From positions 1 to 16,199 of the forward strand of contig JAKLKB010000146.1 of NCBI GenBank assembly GCA_023150835.1: a DNA stretch of 16,199 bases, read 5' to 3'. A program made the translations under genes and the position numbers. The stretch is from Myxococcota bacterium (GTDB lineage: Bacteria; Myxococcota_C; UBA6777). Shown piece after piece: positions 15,701 to 16,199 of the stretch (positions within the stretch are counted from its first letter, which is position 1; each line of letters opens with the position of its first letter). The notes under the pieces were generated by a model. The model was not told the origin of the DNA, did not search any database, and worked only from the letters and a program-made list of their open reading frames with translations.

Positions 15701-16199
15701 GGTTGTGGTGGATAGTGTTGGGAACATCTATATCACGGGCAAGTTTTACGGGACGCTGACGCTTGGTAATATCACGCTGACCTCGGCAGGATCGGCGGAT
15801 ATCTTTGTTGCGAAGCTCGATCAAGGGGGGAACTTTTTGTGGGCCAAGCGTGCAGGGAGCAGCCACGCAACGCTTGAGGACGAGGGGCTTGCGATAGCGC
15901 TCGATACAACGGGGAATGTGTACGTCACAGGTGCGTTTGCAGGAACAGCGGACTTTGGTGCAACGAGTCTGGTCTCGGCGGGGGACACGGATATCTTTGT
16001 GACCAAGTTGAACAACAACGGTGTTTTTCTGGCTTCGTGGCGAGATGGTGGGGCAAACAAAGATGTTGCCAAGGGTATCGGGATCGATGGGGCGGGCAAT
16101 GTGGTGGTGACGGGCGAGTTTCAAACCCAGACAGTGATCGGTTCAAACACGTTCAATGCAGCGGGTGGAGGGGGAGATACGGATATATTTGTTGCGCGA
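12783..16199 (+). CDS. Secreted Cys-rich repeat protein with C-terminal SBBP beta-propeller repeats (3' end beyond window)
   Basis: The open frame runs 1139 codons from ATG 12783 to the window end without a stop. Residues 1-28 form a signal peptide with a hydrophobic core (PLVLWCLLFLSSIQV); a nearby Cys does not fit a standard lipobox. From about residue 45 to 890 the protein consists of Cys-rich modules built around [HN]CGxC, each followed by a CxxGxxCxxGxC pattern; I count 19 such motifs. This repeat type is common in myxobacterial surface proteins and often receives misleading automatic names. From about 893 on, Cys vanishes and SBBP-type repeats begin, with phrases such as GDIANGVAVDASKNIIVVGQ and ADIFVAKLDQGGNFLWAKRAG, the blades of a predicted beta-propeller; about four are visible. 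It is probably an outer-surface or matrix protein with a disulfide-bonded stalk and a propeller head. The function is unknown. Confidence 0.85.
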   Translation, partial: MDAQHRVFHRPLVLWCLLFLSSIQVHCLPSRPSLEGVPCVKEDECGETLRCINHTCLPASYLCEGGCRSGEECVKGTCVLRCSETETRCGNLCADLKRDPKHCGGCDKACASGEACFSGVCGPACQGGFTSCANVCVDLKTDRANCGTCGVVCKEGEVCVGGVCGLRCVAGQTACEKGCVDLKTDRAHCGVCGTACGKGQICSNAQCQLVCQSGLTDCTGKCVDTQTDNAHCGACGVICAVGQVCSGGKCEVSCAQGLLICSGVCVDPQKDRFHCGACGAACAQGEVCNAGACAFFCPQGVDKCGTLCTQLQSDRANCGACGTACKSGEVCANGVCALSCPGTQVECSGGCADRQSDDNNCGACGTRCLGGKRCVAGACACPGGQSDCGGTCFDTLSDRQRCGACNTVCSAGQVCAAGACLVSCPGTQVECSGACFDAKNSNANCGGCGTRCLGGMNCENGSCLCPSPDGVSPRMADCAGVCIDTRTSRSHCGACNNACPAGAVCSAGVCGVACPVGQTECSGACFDTQVSTAHCGACGTPCTGGKRCVAGSCACGAGQADCGGACVDRATDRLNCGVCGTACASGEVCAASTCVVSCPIGQTVCGGKCADTQKDDAHCGSCGTICGAGRSCAAGVCACVTGKTECSGVCVDTQVERAHCGGCSAACGGSDVCVAGSCSTNCPSGQTVCTGQCKDTQNDSDHCGSCGVVCSGGQYCSGGGCVCPSGLTFCGGACVDTSSEPNHCGSCGNACGTGRVCSSGACGSVCPSGQTHCSGACVSLGTDRSHCGACGVVCGAEKLCVAGACSCSAGLSSCPIGCRNLQTDATNCGTCGNHCGGSGVCIAGVCRVLCNAGEANCGGSCVSLQTSASHCGACGRACVAGESCASGVCVVGAIEPFAAKAGGNGGDIANGVAVDASKNIIVVGQFQNTATFGAWSLTSLGGWDGFVAKTNAAGGYKWAQRVGSAAGDDQVNKVVVDSVGNIYITGKFYGTLTLGNITLTSAGSADIFVAKLDQGGNFLWAKRAGSSHATLEDEGLAIALDTTGNVYVTGAFAGTADFGATSLVSAGDTDIFVTKLNNNGVFLASWRDGGANKDVAKGIGIDGAGNVVVTGEFQTQTVIGSNTFNAAGGGGDTDIFVAR

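Overview
The window reads as a chromosomal segment of a moderately GC-rich Gram-negative bacterium, most likely a myxobacterium-like lineage (Myxococcota). The grounds are an exported protein combining dozens of Cys-Gly motifs with SBBP-type beta-propeller repeats, an exported HEAT-repeat protein, GTG and TTG starts behind strong Shine-Dalgarno sites, and abundant short palindromic dispersed repeats. The lineage call is inference; no rRNA, tRNA or marker gene is present.

Layout. 1-993: repeat-rich, gene-poor DNA with one arm of a ~147-bp inverted repeat and a 41/42-bp minisatellite. 994-1206: remnant of an Rpn/PD-(D/E)XK nuclease gene. 1220-3145 (minus): a four-helix membrane protein and an NAD-dependent epimerase/dehydratase-type SDR. 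3256-3640: a cluster of dispersed palindromic repeats, including the second arm of the inverted repeat that opens the window. 3801-4805 (plus): a second SDR resembling OleD/3beta-HSD. 4856-6705 (minus): a low-GC insert with an intact zorC (EH-signature protein) overlapped by the 3' end of zorB (OmpA/MotB-like domain), a remnant of a Zorya anti-phage system lacking zorA, the membrane part of zorB, and zorD/zorE. 6985-7359 (minus): small membrane-anchored unknown. 7488-8390 (plus): an intact Rpn-family nuclease related to the remnant at 994. 8592-10793 (plus): exported HEAT-repeat protein. 10873-11955 (plus): M42-family metallo-aminopeptidase. 11956-12782: non-coding, with a 41-bp tandem array, a second copy of a dispersed repeat and a double-hairpin palindrome. 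12783-16199 (plus, runs off the window): very large secreted Cys-rich/SBBP protein.

Functionally this is an accessory region rather than one pathway. The most notable content is the truncated Zorya module: its core domains and zorB/zorC overlap are preserved, but the ion-driven motor half is gone. It lies in DNA of about 44% GC by sampled hand counts, whereas sampled lines in neighbouring genes give 60-73%, which is consistent with horizontal acquisition followed by decay. The paired intact and broken Rpn nucleases and the many repeats suggest ongoing rearrangement.
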